This document shows positions 44,751 to 61,830 of a DNA stretch of 64,000 nucleotides, one piece after another. Origin of the DNA: Nymphaea colorata (Eukaryota > Streptophyta > Magnoliopsida > Nymphaeales > Nymphaeaceae); NCBI RefSeq assembly GCF_008831285.2, contig NC_045141.1, forward strand, positions 2,358,001 through 2,422,000, in the 5' to 3' direction. Position 1 is the first letter of the stretch, and every line of letters starts with the position of its first letter. The translations under genes were made by a program, and so were the position numbers. Under the pieces are notes generated by a model that worked only from the letters and a program-made list of their open reading frames with translations, searched no databases and was not told the origin of the DNA.

Positions 44751-47700
44751 CAGAAACTATGCCACATGTAAATGTGCAAATGCATGATGTCACGAATGTG
44801 TCCTCTCCATGAAAATAAAGTATGTGCAGCGAATAATGATATATGGATGCCATGCATCCTAGTGAGGACCAATAGGGTTTATTTCTTTTCTATTTCCCTA
44901 AACGTGATTAATTAAACAAAATAAAAATGATACACCTAAATAATGACTGAGTGCTTATCTAATAATATGGCCACATTATGCAAAGCCAAGGTTTCATCAC
45001 AATAAGAGAATAGCTTTTAGTGACGGCTAAAACCATTGCCAAAAATATGAAAAAATGTCATAAAAAATATGTAGCACAGTTCAAAACAATGGCTACAAAT
45101 ATAAAAACACAAATATAAAAACTAGGCCTATTAGCTCTGCGCTTAAAAATTAGTGGGCATGGTTTGGTTTTCTTTTTAGTATATATATTATATTATATAT
45201 ATATATATGATATATATAGAAAAATTGATAAAAACTAAACTACTTGGATAAGAGAAAAACACCAGACCCATTAAAATTAATCATTAAATTATTTATTTTG
45301 TAACCTAACCTTATGGATATGATCTTAAGAGTGTTTTTGTAAGAAACATATACTAAGCTTACTTAAATAATATTTTTTAATAATAGAAAAATAAATGTCT
45401 CTTATAACATCAAAACTTTGATAGTAGAAGGATCTCTTTTTTTTCAAAAGTACTTAAACTAAAGCATGATTTATATTAAATCACTGTTTATAAACACATT
45501 AGAAAGTTCATATTTTGCTTAAAACACTTTTCAACATGAATATAAGAGATCTAGTCTTTTATCCCTTACCCAAGTGGTATTGTATCTACCAATCACTCAA
45601 AATCACCGGCCTGGTGCTGGTGTACTGCTTGTGGCCTCTACTGCTGTATTATGTTCCTATAATATTCACAACAGATGGTCGATCTCTACACTACATGTTC
45701 ATCGTCTCTCTCTTTTGCATCACCACGAACATGATTTTAGTTTGATTTCATGATCCCGCAACTCACTAGCCTATACGATAGAAGACAAAATCTGTTTCAA
45801 AAGCATAAAGAAATACCCTGTGCAAGAATCAGTAGTATTTTCACACAACAGTCAGCTAATGACCTTCAGTTGCATAAGACATGTTTTCAGAAGCACCCAA
45901 CTAATCACGTGTTTCATGAAAAAGCCCAAGAATGTGAAATTACTAACAACTACAAACCACATGGTAAAAATTTGCTTTTGATTTTTAGAGCAATCTAGAA
46001 AGAATTTTTCAAAACGATTTTAATCAGAGCCTATCTAGGGGCCTTACAGGCTTGATTTGATCAAAACGAGAAAATTCATCTGGAACTCTGAAAATACACA
46101 GGGGTAAAATGGTTATTTTCTTTTTGAACCATATTCTTTTGCATAAGCATAAGGTATATGTCACATCTATCTTAGATTATGATTTTTGTTGATTGTAGAC
46201 CTTTGTTCAAGCCAGTCCTCTTATTTGAACCCATTTCAGCCCAAAATCACACACAGGTATTTTTATCATTTGCCACCATGCATATATTTTTCATAAAGCT
46301 GACTTAGGAGCCACATGAACCTAAGTTAACTTTTTATATACATTTCTGGTAGGTCTGAACCCAAGCTCGGCCTACCCCAATTTCTCATTAAAACTAATTT
46401 TTCCAAAGACCACACCAAGCTTGAGCCTATGCCCAGCCTAGCATTGAACCTAGTTTTGCTAAAACTGAACCTAACCTAGGCCTATCCATGTCAAAAGTCT
46501 TGAACCCACCTAGTCCAGCTCGAACCAGGTCTATGTCCATGCTATTTTTATATTTCCATTTCATATTTCTGATCAAGATCATATATCTAAGTCTCATTTC
46601 CATGTTTGTTCATATCCAAGTCTCAGATCTGATCTATCATTATATCTTAGATCCATTATTCCCACTTCAGATCCTGGATATCATGTCATAATCTAAATTC
46701 CAATACCATATTCCAGGCCATCTTTTAGAAATTTCCTTGGATGTAGACCTGGATTTGGGTTTCAGCATCAAATCCAGGTCAAAGATGCACATGTGAGCTT
46801 AATGCACACATTATGTCTCAAAAATCCATTGTGCTTTTATCATTCTACACTTAATGTCAATTTGCTAAGCACTTGAAACACGTGCAATTCATTCTTGAGC
46901 ACTTCGGCACAAATGAAATCAAAATCGTTATTCATATGTGGCCAAAGCGATCATTTTTCTTATTTATATCTAAAACTTAAAAATGTACCTTCTTCTCTTC
47001 ATATTCTTGTGTTGTTCATTCCCCATGCATTATGTCAATTCAAATACTTTATCAAAAATCGATCATAATTTATCCATGTATGCGTGGCTTTTTACGGAAT
47101 CAAATTTGAAGTTTGGATGAGATCCCAACGACAAAATTCGATTGAAAATATACTTTTAACCTTTGGGTTTCAGTTGAAAGAGGAGAGATAATGTGCAAAA
47201 ATTTATTCATCAATGGGCATAAAAAAAAGCCTCTTCTCTCTCATATAAACAAGGGTCCCTCTCCTTCGGAACTAGACACTTTGAGCTATTCATTGAGAAA
47301 CACATAAAGTTGGTAAAATTCCAACCAGATGCACAAAAAAGGGTCTAGCTCAAAACAAATTAAAGTTTTAAGAGTCTTGGTTCAGGCTGCATTAGCATGA
47401 CTTCTTTATGTGGGGGTCGTGGGAGTAGGCTCAGGTAGGGCATCAATTTCACGTAATTTCCTTTTCTTATTTTTTCATTTCTTATTTGCAATTTACTTCT
47501 TTATGCATGTTTAGTTTAGTTTTTGCCTTTTTAACATGTTTAGTTTTCTTTTTGCTTTTAGCATGTCTTGCTTAGTTTATTTTTCTTAGTTGATTTAATA
47601 ATGTTGTTTTTTAGCATGTTTATTTTCTAAAGTAGATCTATTTTAATGTTTTTGGTAGTCATAGGGGTAAGATATGCTCCTTTCTTCCTTGTCTACTTCT

Positions 47701-48014
47701 TTTTTATTCTTTACTTTTTGTTTACTTAGTTTTACTTAAATCAAGTTTTCTTTAGTCATGCATTACTCCTCTATTTTAATATCCATTGAACCATCTTTCA
47801 CCCACATGCACTCCTTGTCTGAAACAAGACTAGGTCAACAAAATTGCATATCTTGTATGCATTAGCCTAGGTATGTGAAAACCTAAATCCACCATGGTCT
47901 TCATACAAGAACCAATTCAAAAATCATATTTTCCAAAATATTTTCATAAATCAGCTTCTTTAAATGATTTTAAAAAGCCTAGGTCATGTAGGCATGGAGT
48001 CCAAACCTAATTCA
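44751..48014. other. Intergenic region without a recognised gene
   Basis: AT-rich sequence with a (TA)-rich patch near 45180-45210. Around 47220-47310 a CATATAAACAAGGG box precedes a GC-richer stretch and then T-rich sequence, reminiscent of a degraded LTR, but I found no partner. No coding region is supported. Confidence 0.4.
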
Positions 48015-50250
<2,236 letters not shown>

Positions 50251-50565
50251 GTCTTAGGTTAGACTGATCTTAGATGCTACTACTTATGAACCTACTCCCA
50301 TAATCTAAATTTTGTCAAACTCTCTTGAATACTCATTCAAATAAAATGAATGAACTGTATTTCATATATCACATGGTATAACTATGACCAAATGCATTTA
50401 CAATCAAACTTGTCTCAAGTAGGTTAAGACCCAAGGTAGGCAAGACTAAACCTAGTCATTTAGACCAACTTACCTCTAGCCCATTTGGATATAGAATTTC
50501 AATTACAAGTATTAAATTCAAATCATAAACTTTATGTTGATCTAGACCTTGACATTAACCCAAGT
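50251..50565. other. Unassigned spacer
   Basis: Between candidate C2 and the inverted gypsy LTR arm. Nothing recognised. Confidence 0.4.
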
Positions 50566-50945
50566 GTTTGTATCCCAAAAAAATTTATTTTCGGTTTTAG
50601 AGTGGTAAAAAAAAATGAGATTTTATTTTGAAAATGAAAGACAAAGGGACTCACCTGTCGGTAAAAGGATCAACCGTTCCTGGTGCCATTACCGGGGGTA
50701 ATCAATCCAATGGCTATGTTTATCTTTTATGCATTTCATTTTGGCTTAAATATCTTTTCTATTCTATATGCGGTGTAGAAAAATATTGAAAGTTTGATGT
50801 TTCAAACTTTTGAAAAGATTTTTGAAGAATTACTTGAAAATGTGAAACATTTTGAAGAAAACTAGATTTTTGTCTTCACTTTAGTGTTCTTTTAAGACTT
50901 TAAGTAGGTTTGAGATTTTACCCTAATTCAGTTACTACCCAGTTA
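50566..50945 (-). repeat. Inverted LTR segment of gypsy element E1
   Basis: Reverse complement of about 51715-52130; shared landmarks are CTACACCGCATATAGAAT, the TAGCCATTGGATTGATTACC-like stretch and GGAACGGTTGATCC. It forms an inverted repeat with the regular LTR end across about 770 bp. Confidence 0.8.
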
Positions 50946-52145
<1,200 letters not shown>

Positions 52146-52165
52146 TGGCGACCAGGATGAGACCC
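52146..52165 (+). other. Primer-binding-site-like sequence of E1
   Basis: TGGCGACCAGGATGAGACCC follows the LTR. TGGCGAC-type sites matching tRNA-Arg are known in Ogre elements; assignment to a particular tRNA is inference. E2 has the related TGGTGACCATAATAGGACCC at 57895. Confidence 0.6.
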
Positions 52166-52199
52166 GTCATTATTTATTTGGGGTTGCAAACTGCCATAC

Positions 52200-52725
52200 T
52201 TGAACATCTCATGTATTGTCGATGGTAAAGCATGTTTCCTACTTTAGTCTTGACCCCATTGACATTTCATTAGATTGCTTGATGATTATGTTTCCTCTTT
52301 TGCATATAAGACTTATTGAGGAGGATCAATCATGTCCTAGCCAAATCTCATTCCATTTTTCATGGATCCAGAAATGTGATGGGAGCTGGTATAGGCATTT
52401 TATTCATCACTCCAGAAGACGAAATGATCCCATATTCTTTGAAACTCGACTTTTCATGTAACCATAACATGGCTGAATATGAAGCCCACAAACAAGGACT
52501 TCGTTCTTTATTGATTTTTCAAGTGAAAAGTGTGCATGCCTTCGGCGACTCTCAGCTTATTATAAACCAAGTGAATGGAGAATAGCAAGTCAAAGATGAA
52601 AAGTTGGTGCTATATCAAGAGATCGCTATCTCCTTAATCTATCAGTTTGAAGAAGTACAACTGGCTCACATAAAAAGAGAAGGTAACCCTATTGCAGATG
52701 CCCTCGTGAGCCAATGATTCACCAT
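52200..52725 (+). pseudogene. Element E1 leader joined to archaeal-type RNase H
   Basis: The leader at 52200-52345 matches 57958-58090 of E2, then passes directly into an RNase H domain: FHGSRNVMGAGIGILF, MAEYEAHKQGLRSLL, FGDSQLIINQVNGE, then ADAL near 52697. This is the additional RNase H typical of Tat-lineage gypsy elements. The first catalytic Asp is replaced by His (FHGS for FDGS). The gag, protease and reverse transcriptase found in E2 are deleted. Confidence 0.8.
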
Positions 52726-54051
52726 CACCTTTCAAACCAACGAAGCAATCCGTTTTTTTGAGATTGAAAAATTAGAACACCCTACTTTTGAAACAATGCC
52801 GCATGTTCATCATATCCAAGAGAGGAATACGCCTTGGTACCATGACATCAAAAGGTACATTAAAAGCAAAAAATTCCCGACTGGAATGTCCAATAATGAA
52901 CAAAAAGCAATTTAACGTATGTTAACAAGGTACTTTATTCCTGCAGGGGTGCTATACAGACATGAGTTTACTACCGAATACTCTCAGTGCCTTGATGAAG
53001 ATGAGGCAAAAGAAGTCATCGAAGAATCACATAGAGAAGACTGTGGGAGTCATGTTGGTTACGAAACCCTCACCAAACAGATAATTCGATCAGAATATTA
53101 TTGACCTACTATGCAAAAATATTGTCACCAATTCGTCAAAAGATGCAAACAAAGTCAACTACTTGCATTCGGTGACATCTCCTCGGCCATTTTCAATGTT
53201 GGCATTTGATGTAGTCGGACTAATATCCCACACAGCTTCTAATGGCCATAAGTATTTTCTTGTTGCAACAGACTATTTTACCAAATGGGTAGAAGTCACC
53301 ACACTCAGAACAATGGAAAGACTTCATGTAGTGTCCTTCAAGCACAAAAATATTCTTTACAGTTTTAGAGTCCATCATGATATAGTATCTCACAATGGGA
53401 CTCATTTCAAGAATAAAAAGATGAGTCAGCTGTACAGCAAGTACCGCATCATGCATCATTTTTTTGCTCCTTATTATCCCCAAGGTAATGGGCAAGCAGA
53501 GGCCACCAAAAAGATCCTGATCCGCATACTGGAACAGATAGTAGAAACTGGAAGAGATTGACATGAAAAGATGCATAACGTTCTATGGACATATCGCACC
53601 ACTATGAGAACTCTAACAAATGCTACTACAGAAGAGCTAGTCTACGGAACAAAAGTACTTCTACCATTACGTTTGTTGAAACCCAAAACCCGCTTTGAAG
53701 TTCGCTTCTCTCATAGAGCTTTCTCTAACTCCATGTCAGCAAAAAATGCTAATGCAGCTCATTTTCTAGATGAAAGGAGGTAAAAGCGGCTGAACATGCT
53801 GAAGTGTATCGCTAAAGGGTGGTCAAACAGTTTGCCAAGTCAGTTATAGAGAGACAGCTCAAAGTGAAGAACATGGTCCTACGATCTGTGGTGTAACTCA
53901 GAGGACGACCACATGGTAAGTGGGCACCAAATTGGGAAGGCCCATAGGTTATTCAAGAAGCATTGCTCCGTAATTCATACCGACTAATTAATATTGATGG
54001 GGCGGAACTTGCGGTTCCTGTTAATGACTTTCACCTCAAGAAATTATATGC
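52726..54051 (+). pseudogene. Element E1 integrase (degenerate)
   Basis: The zinc-binding part has CGSHVGYETLTKQII (52919-53104), with the last Cys of the HHCC motif lost (KRCKQSQ). The catalytic core has FDVVGLI (first Asp), then VSHNGTHF, where the second catalytic Asp is His, and APYYPQGNGQAEATKK with the Glu. The C-terminus ends FHLKKLYA at 54051. Several stops and frame changes. Confidence 0.88.
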
Positions 54052-54640
54052 CTAGTCCTATTGTATTCATTTTCTGAATCAATGTCAAACATTTATGTTT
54101 TCACATTCAATCTACCATTCAATCTGGATTCCTCCCAGTCGTAAAACATGACAAATAAACTAGCGCATTTTTTTTATGAATTGTCTTTCTTTCACATTCA
54201 TCATTATCCATCAAGAAGAGGATCATATCTCAATCAAATCAACTTAGCTATTAAGATAAAAGATTTGATCAAGCGTGATCCGGCCGCTAGGTTCAGAGCT
54301 TTTTAAAGTTTCAACCTTGTCATTAGACAAGGGAATCTTACGAGGAAGCACAACTTGGCCGCTTGGCCAATGGCTTTTCGAAACAACCTATGCAAGTAAA
54401 GGGTTAAACCTGCAATACGAGGGCAACCTACGTAGGTAAGGAGTCAAGCCTACAATGCTAGCCAAGGCAACCCATTTCAAGAGGGTTAAACTTGAATTCA
54501 ATATTGGCAAACCCGTGCAGGTAAGAGGTTAAACCTGCAATTTAAGCTCAAACAACCAATTGATGTGAGATGTAAGCCTGAAACATCACTTTGCACATAT
54601 TTTGTTAGAAAAATTTATTGTGTTTATCTTTGTCACTAAG
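54052..54640 (+). repeat. E1 3' non-coding region with degenerate tandem repeat
   Basis: Four imperfect copies of about 40 bp lie at about 54383-54545, each with a variant of GGTAAGAGGTTAAACCTGCAA. A purine-rich ACAAAGAAGGG near 54665 could be the polypurine tract. Confidence 0.65.
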
Positions 54641-56939
54641 CACGGCTAGCAACGGCTTAGTAACAAAGAAGGGCATCTCTAATGACCCCAAATCTTTCCA
54701 AATGGTACGCTCTTTTATCAAAACACAAAACCCAATTTTTGGATCTAAATTGATCCACAGTCGTAGTCCAAATCCAAATTGGATCCAAAACCCAAGTTCA
54801 GACCCAAATCAAGCATTTCAGACCCAAAATTCGAATTGCATTCGAAACTACAAAATTTAAGCGCCACGCGCAGGTGCACAGACTTCTCCTTATTTTACGC
54901 TTTGTCCTCACACCAAAATATGTTTTTGATGCTCAAAACTAAGCCGACCACCCTTTTATAACGAAAAAATCAGATTTCCATATATTTTAAGCAAAAAAAG
55001 GGGGTTTATGGTTATTTAATCTTATTTTATTCACTTTAATATCGTTTTATTTAATTTAAAAATAAGAAAAAGGTTTTTCTTATTGCGTTGTACGACAAGC
55101 AGTCACGCGACCTACGTTGTCCTAGCGCTGGGCATTGTCTTATCGCTGGGTGCTGTTGCGTCTGGCGAAGCTACGGCGCGCGGCAGCGCCCGGTCGGGAG
55201 CATGCAATAGTGCAGGCCCCCTTTTTTTCTTGCAAAAATCACCTCTTGGGAGGCAGTTTTGGTTCCTTTGGGTGGGCAATAGCCCTGTCCACACCTCGAA
55301 AGGGTGTTTGTAAGGCTAATGGCCTATTCCGATTTAGTCAAAGCCTTTTTTTTTTGAAAAAAATTTGAAAGTAATTCAAAATTCTTTGAAGTTTGGATGA
55401 AAATATTGTAACATTCAAAAAAATTTAAATTTTGAGTTTTGGCTCCAAAACTCTCTATAAAAACCCCCATTATCCTCCCTCTTGGGTAAGAGCTAGCCCT
55501 TGGGGAAGCTCTAACAAATTTTCACTTGAGGACTTAGAATTTTCTTAACTCTCTTCTTCCATTTCCCTCTTCCTCTTTCACTCTCACTCCCTCCCCTTCT
55601 CCAACCTTGGAGCAAACTTCATCAAACAACAACTCTTCAAGGCAGCACGAAGATCTCTTGGAGGCTACATTGTCGTCATCCTATAGCTTCACTCAAGGAG
55701 ACCTAGGATCAATTCAAGGTAAGGTGTTCATTTTCTCTAAGTCTTAATCATTTAGAGATATGCAACGCAAATCTCATTCCATTTTTCTCTCTTCTTTCTC
55801 TTCCCATGGCCATATAAGATAGTCTTCAAATCTCTATTTTAGAGTCAATAAGCTATGCTCGAGTGCACCGAGATTGTGGAAAAATGAAAAAATCTTTCAT
55901 TTCGTGATTGAATCATATTCTCTCTTTTATTGAATATAGCATTATTTTGGTTTCTTCATTTCCTCCCTTCTTCATCTCCCCATGGCCATATAAGATAACC
56001 AAAAAATCTCTATTTTAGAGTCAAAAGTCTATTCTTAAGTGCACCGGGAGCATTAGAAGGTGAAGTGTTCATTTCATACTTGAATCATGTTGTTTTATTG
56101 CAAGAATATAGACTTGTTCAGTTTCTCTCATTTTTCTGTCTTCTTCATTTCCCCATGGCCATATGAGATAGCTCTCAATCTCTATTTTAGAGTCAAGAGT
56201 CTATGCTCGAGTGCACCGGGAGCATGAGAAGATGAGATGATATTTATTTTCATAGTTGAATCATGCTCTCCCTCTTAGTTGAATCTCCCTCTTTTTTTTT
56301 CTCTCTCTCTCTCTCATGTTCCTTCCTTGAATATTGTTTACATATTATCCATGCATAGTTGCTTGGTTTTCCATTTATATGTAAATGTATGGCGAGAATG
56401 AAAGTGTGGTTTGAGGCTTTTTATCTATATTAATTTTTGAGGTTGGGACTTATCCAACCCGGGGAAAACCCTCACAAAAAATGTATATTTTAATATGCAT
56501 TTACATGTCATTTTGTTCATTAGTTTCTTTTTTAATCATCCGATTAGGAACCTTAATGAGTGTCTTATCATGTGGTTTGGTTCTCTTCCATACCCAACGG
56601 TGGAAGAAAAAATATCCCTTTATAACAAACAAAATGACTATGTCCCATGTTCATACGTAAAAATATATATATATTTAAAATCACATTTTCCTAAACAATT
56701 CCAAAAGAAACCCTCTCTAATGCGGCCTTTGAGACATAGCTTAGACCCTTGCATGAGTCCAAGCTCGCCTCCGGCCTACATCAAAACTTGAAGTCAGTTA
56801 TTTCAAGTCATTTCTTGATTTTTATTCTCATGAAAACATGTACGTATATACGTGTTATATACGTATATGTGTATATAAATACCTTTTTTTATCTTTCTCT
56901 ATTTATAATTTGACATATGTTTTTTTTTAAATAAACTCT

Positions 56940-56971
<32 letters not shown>

Positions 56972-57892
56972 TGTATTCCATTTTAAAATTTCTCTCTTTC
57001 TAAAATGATCTTCCATTCTCTACTTGATCTAAACATCATTTTCATAAGCTTCATATATGTATACGAATATGTATTTCTCTCCTTTAAAATATTTGATTTT
57101 ATGATTTTGAAAATCTCTTTCTCTCTTTCTTTCTCTATATATCTTTTGGGACGTGGTCTTTCATCTTTTCCATTCTTTTGAATTTTCTTTCTCTCAAGTT
57201 TTTTTATTTACCGACTTCACCAATACCACAAACCAAGTAATGACCCAATATTGAAATCATGCTTGATGGTCTACAACCCCAATCCATTTCAAAAAACTTT
57301 TCCTTCTTATATATGATGGTTATCAAAACAAAAAACTTAGATGTATATGGTGATAGAAATGTTTTATTTTCTTCTAATCATATAGGATCAATGCATTCAT
57401 GCATTCCACTCACTTAACATCACTTATGATCACAAGCACCTCTCCAAAAGAATTTAAGCAACGTGAGATAGAGCTCTAACTAGGTGGTAATCGAATTATA
57501 GCAAAATCTCAGACATACTTAAAGTCTTAAGAGAACACTAAAGTGATTTTAAAATGATTTCCCAAACTTTCCAAATGATGGTTACTATTTCACAATTCTA
57601 GTTTTTCCAGAAATGTTTCATATTCTCAAGTAATTCTTCAAAGACCTTTTCAAAAAGTTTGAAACATCAAATCTTCAACATTTCTACACCGCATATAGAG
57701 TGAAAAGATGTTTAAGTTAAAATGAAATACATCAATAATAAACGTAGCCCTTGGATTGATTACCCCCGGTAAAGGAGCTGGGAACGGTTGAGCCTCGTAC
57801 CGAAGGGCGAGTCCATTTCTCTCTCATTTTCAAAATAACATCTCATTTTTCTGGAGCACTCCAAAAACCCAAAAATTTTGGGGATGTGAACA
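54640..57892 (+). mobile_element. Long LTR between gypsy elements E1 and E2
   Basis: The right end (57892, GTGAACA) is defined by the primer-like site at 57895 and by similarity to E1. The left end is inferred from the end of E1 coding and the purine tract, so the start is approximate; the length would be about 3.2 kb. A likely TATA box is CTATAAAAACCCCC near 55455. It includes a GC-rich patch (55090-55200) and 175-bp tandem repeats. It may serve both as the 3' LTR of E1 and the 5' LTR of E2. Confidence 0.55.
55803..56290 (+). repeat. Three tandem copies of a 175-bp unit within the LTR
   Basis: Copies start at 55803, 55978 and 56152, each with CCCATGGCCATAT, ATCTCTATTTTAGAGTCA and GTGCACCG. 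The third copy is partial. Confidence 0.9.
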
Positions 57893-58679
57893 GATGGTGA
57901 CCATAATAGGACCCGTCATCGTTTGGCTATGATTATAATTGATGCATTTCCACAAACTTGAACATCTCAGATATTACCAATGATAAAGCATGCCCCCTAT
58001 TTTGGCCTTGATCCCATCGACATTTTATTACATTGCTTGGTGATTGTGTTTGCTTTCATGCACACAAGACTGATTGAGGAGGATCAATCATGTTCACTTA
58101 GATATAGTATCAAATACAACCCTTCTCAATTTAAGTGTTGTTTGAAAACAAAATGTTCTTTTCTATATATTTTAATCATCATCTTAGGCAACATTGCACT
58201 AGAGACAATTGATTTTGCATAATTTCTCATATTTCAAAATTCCTCATACCTATTTGTCCTGATCATCATGTTGTCGAGCTTGGTCTTAGGCGGTAGGACA
58301 AGACCAAGCCTTACAACTAAACCACACCTTGGGTAGGAAAGCCCCCTCGTTAGTACCATGAGTGGTAATTTGTGGTATATCGATGAACGATCCAAAAGAA
58401 GTTGATGAACCCTATCCTTAGTTGCCTAAGGAAGAATCTATGTTAGTACTAGCTATTTGGATAAAGTATATAAGCATAACTTGACATTGGATTATCATGA
58501 CACAAAATTATCTCAATTAGGTCCCTATACCAATTTTTCTACAAAAAACTATTTCAAATGACATATAGATATGCATAAAACATTGTGCGATGTTTTACAA
58601 CCTCATTATGTGTCTCTACTTCATATTGTCTTTGTCAACCTAGACAATCTTTTCCTAATCTAATCTTTACCCTTCAGAG

Positions 58680-59880
58680 TCATCATTCAAGATGTATTCA
58701 TTCCAACATGGTGCCACCTTCCCTTATGATCACATCCTCTTTGGGGAAGGTCCTGAACGGTCCACCTACATCTCTCTTGAATCTAAACCTTTGGCCCCCG
58801 AATGGTATTGGTCTTGGCATACCACCTTCTCTCAGATGCTTCCTTTGGTCTTGTCTCTCTTGGCTAGAGACAATGGCAGCCGAAGGAATGCAAACAGTGG
58901 ATGGAAATTTGGTGCATGCAATTGCCGAGCAATGGAACCCAATGACCTCTTTTTTTGCTTTTCATGGGAAGAAATGACAATATTATTAAATGAATTCGCC
59001 GAAATACTAGACCTCCCCACCCTGACTTGTGACCTAAATGATCCAATGGAAAAGCAATTCCTCATGAACCCGACTAAGGTTAATGCAAATGATCTTGTAA
59101 CTCACTTTACTGGACGAAAAACTTGGCCTCTAGTAGAAAACCATGAGAGCCAAAGCATCAACCTGAAAATTACCTTATAGCTCACTTTACTGGATGAAAA
59201 ACTTGGCCTTTAGTGGAAAACCATGAGAGCCAAAGCATCAACCTGAAAATTTTGTATGAAGAATTTGGAGTCTGTGTTGAACCTTCCACTTTACCTCAAA
59301 AAGGCATAGGAAGAATCAAACATTGTATGATGCTTTACACAATATGAGTGACCATTTTCACCAATGGAAGTGACCTCCTAGATGTTCGTTTGCTCAACTT
59401 TTTCAGATATGGGGACATAGTGGTACCCGACACTTGTTAGTGGCAATGACAGTCTTAGCTTTTCTCTACCGAAGACTCACTTGTTTCACCATTGAAGATA
59501 TTGACTTCATAGAAGGATGCACATATGCTTTGCAATTGTGGTTTCTCAGGCATGCGAGACCTCAAGCCAGTCTATTCAGAAACACTGATGGAGCATTGAC
59601 AATCTTAGAGTAATATCACTGTTTGATCAAGCAGTTGAATTGAGATAAGATCATTTGGGACTATTGTGATCGTCAACATGACCCCTCTCGATACACTCAC
59701 CATCATCATGGGCATACCACACTCTTGGGCCCTTATTTCATAGTTGATTACTGTACTGATAGATGCATAAGACAATTCTCTCAGAGGTAGAAGATGGTTT
59801 CTGTGCATGCACCAATTGGAGCTATTCCTAAATTTGACCTCAGCTCTCCTCAATGGGCGGCATTGTTTGCAGTAGCTTGA
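58680..59880 (+). pseudogene. Element E2 ORF1 (upstream of gag)
   Basis: A frame at 58692-59180 begins near HGATFPYDHILFGEGPERST and contains WEEMTILLNEFAEIL. Broken continuations follow, including FTIEDIDFIEGCTYALQLWF near 59490. An extra ORF before gag is known in Ogre-type elements. The sequence recalls plant ORFs of the mobile-domain/DUF7745 type, but that is a weak inference. Stops and a repeated 70-bp piece (59100-59150 and 59180-59250) interrupt it. Confidence 0.6.
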
Positions 59881-60105
59881 CAAAAATAGAAAACACAGAT
59901 ATCATACACTTGGTTCACAGGCCCAATGGTAAAAAAATAATAGACTGAGTGGTGGGATGCCAACTGACCACCATCAATCATTCCTTAAAAGTTTATGTTG
60001 TCAATTTTGTACTCCTTATGTCATCTTTGTTAGTGTTTTCTTTGGATGTAACTTTTAAAACTCTTAATGTGACATGAACCTTCATTTTGTCGTCATTTCC
60101 TTCCA

Positions 60106-61830
60106 ATGACTCTTCACTTTCATGTCTCACAAGGTGAATACTTGAAAGCCAATAAGATGGTTGAGACCAGAGCACAAACAAAGCAGGCTGCTCAGAATGA
60201 AACTTCATCTTCTGAACTTAAGCCAAAAACACTTGACCTCCCAGCAATCAAGCTAGAAGGCTACCATATGTTTTGGTTGTTCATGGAGCGATTCCTGAGG
60301 GAACAAGAAGAACAAAAGGCCCTGATGATTGCTCTAGAACCAGAAAATGAAAAAGCTGTCAAGCAGAAGAGAAAGAAGAAAAACAACAATTCTTCTCCTA
60401 CAGATCAGGATGAAGACCATTTGAGTTCAGGTTCAACAACTAGTAAGGAGGAAAAACCGAACTGCTTCCTCTCAAAAAGAAAAAGACTACAAAGAGAAGC
60501 AAGAAGGGAAAAGAAATTATGGTGGAAAGCAACTTACCTATCCTTATCACCACTAGAACTTCATAAGAGAAACCCAAAAGAAAGAGAAAGTCTACCAAGA
60601 AAGGCAAAAAGGAAATGAAGTACATCCCTAGTAGGGGTTCCGACAGTGAGATTTCTGAAGAGAAAGTAAAGGAGATCAAGGGCAATAAGAAAAAGACAGA
60701 GCCAAAATTAGTTGTATCAAGTCATGATGAAAGTCCAACTAAGCGCATGTTCTATGAAATGGAGAAAAGGATGAATAATCTTGAACTTAGGGGAAAAGGA
60801 AAATACTCATACTTATGTGAGGATCATTACCTCGGTATTGAAGGGAACAAGGAAGTGAAAGACTTACCCAGGGAGTTCACCAGATATGATGGAACCACTT
60901 ACCCACATGTTCATCTCTCAACCTTCTTCAATGATTGCTACAAAATTCGGGCAAACAATAGAGTTTTGTTTCACTATTTTTAGAGAAGTCTTGAAGGCAT
61001 CATCGCAGAATGGTACAAGAAAATATCAACCCAGTTGAACTAAAAGAATTTGACAAATTGGTTAACATGTTTGTCGAAAGATTTATGCAAAATACTCTCA
61101 TGGCTCCAACTCTCAGTACCATTTGCAGTCTCCGTTAGAAACAAAAAGAAAAAGCTCTATAATTCATCCAAAAACAGATAATTCAATGCAACAAAATAAA
61201 TGAGCCCATTTCTGAAACACAAGCTTTGTCACTCATCAGGAAAAATCTTGCCATCCTTTGAAGAGTCTTATCCGCAATGCCCTGATCAAGACCTTTGTTG
61301 AGTTGATTGAACAAACAAATTCAATAGATGAAGGAATTGAGGAAGGTGATTTTGATGGAACCATTGCTTCTAAGTACAAGGAAGAGAGTAAGAAATGAGA
61401 AAGAACACAATTGCATGCACACTTTGTAGCTAACGCTGACATTCGAAAGGACAACAACAACAACTACAAGCATGACAAGAAAGTCAGTCTCAAGAAGAAC
61501 ACACAGTTTTCCAAAGGCAATAACGAAAGAAAAAACAAATACCCAGGCTGGAGTTATGGCCAAAAGTTCACTCTTCTTAGAAAGTCTCGCGAGAAGATTT
61601 TGGAATATCTCATTGCCAAAGGAACCATCGTCTTGCCGAAAATGTCAGAGCCTCCGAAAATGATGGGAGGAGATAAAGAAAAACTATGTAAGTTTCATCG
61701 GGCCGCTGTCATGACACTGAGGATTGTTTTATCCTCAAAAATATTATTCAAGACTTCATCAACAAGGATCTCAACATTGGTGATGATAGCATCCTTGAGG
61801 TGTTAAGGAATTCGTTTCCTGACCACGGGA
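60106..61830 (+). pseudogene. Element E2 gag (degenerate)
   Basis: The first part (60142-60618) is a charged, Lys/Glu-rich N-terminus starting MVETRAQTKQAAQNE. The second (60615-60983) includes the retrotransposon-gag core with HLSTFFNDCYKIRANNRVLF, then after a stop SLEGIIAEWY. A late CKFHR...TEDC-like remnant near 61690-61730, shared with Tat gags, is frameshifted. Confidence 0.82.

Noticed and set aside
44482-44853. 123-codon minus-strand frame with a repeated GPTAQAVKLGRRAGPARHW block
   Set aside because: The repeat comes from the 75-bp tandem duplication, whose length is a multiple of three, so several frames stay open. No family resemblance.
47200-47320. Isolated LTR-like promoter patch
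   Set aside because: A CATATAAACAAGGG box is present, but I found neither LTR ends, a primer site nor a partner copy, so it is not listed as an element.
54383-54545. Possible CRISPR-like array
   Set aside because: Repeats are imperfect, spacing is irregular and the context is a plant retrotransposon 3' end.
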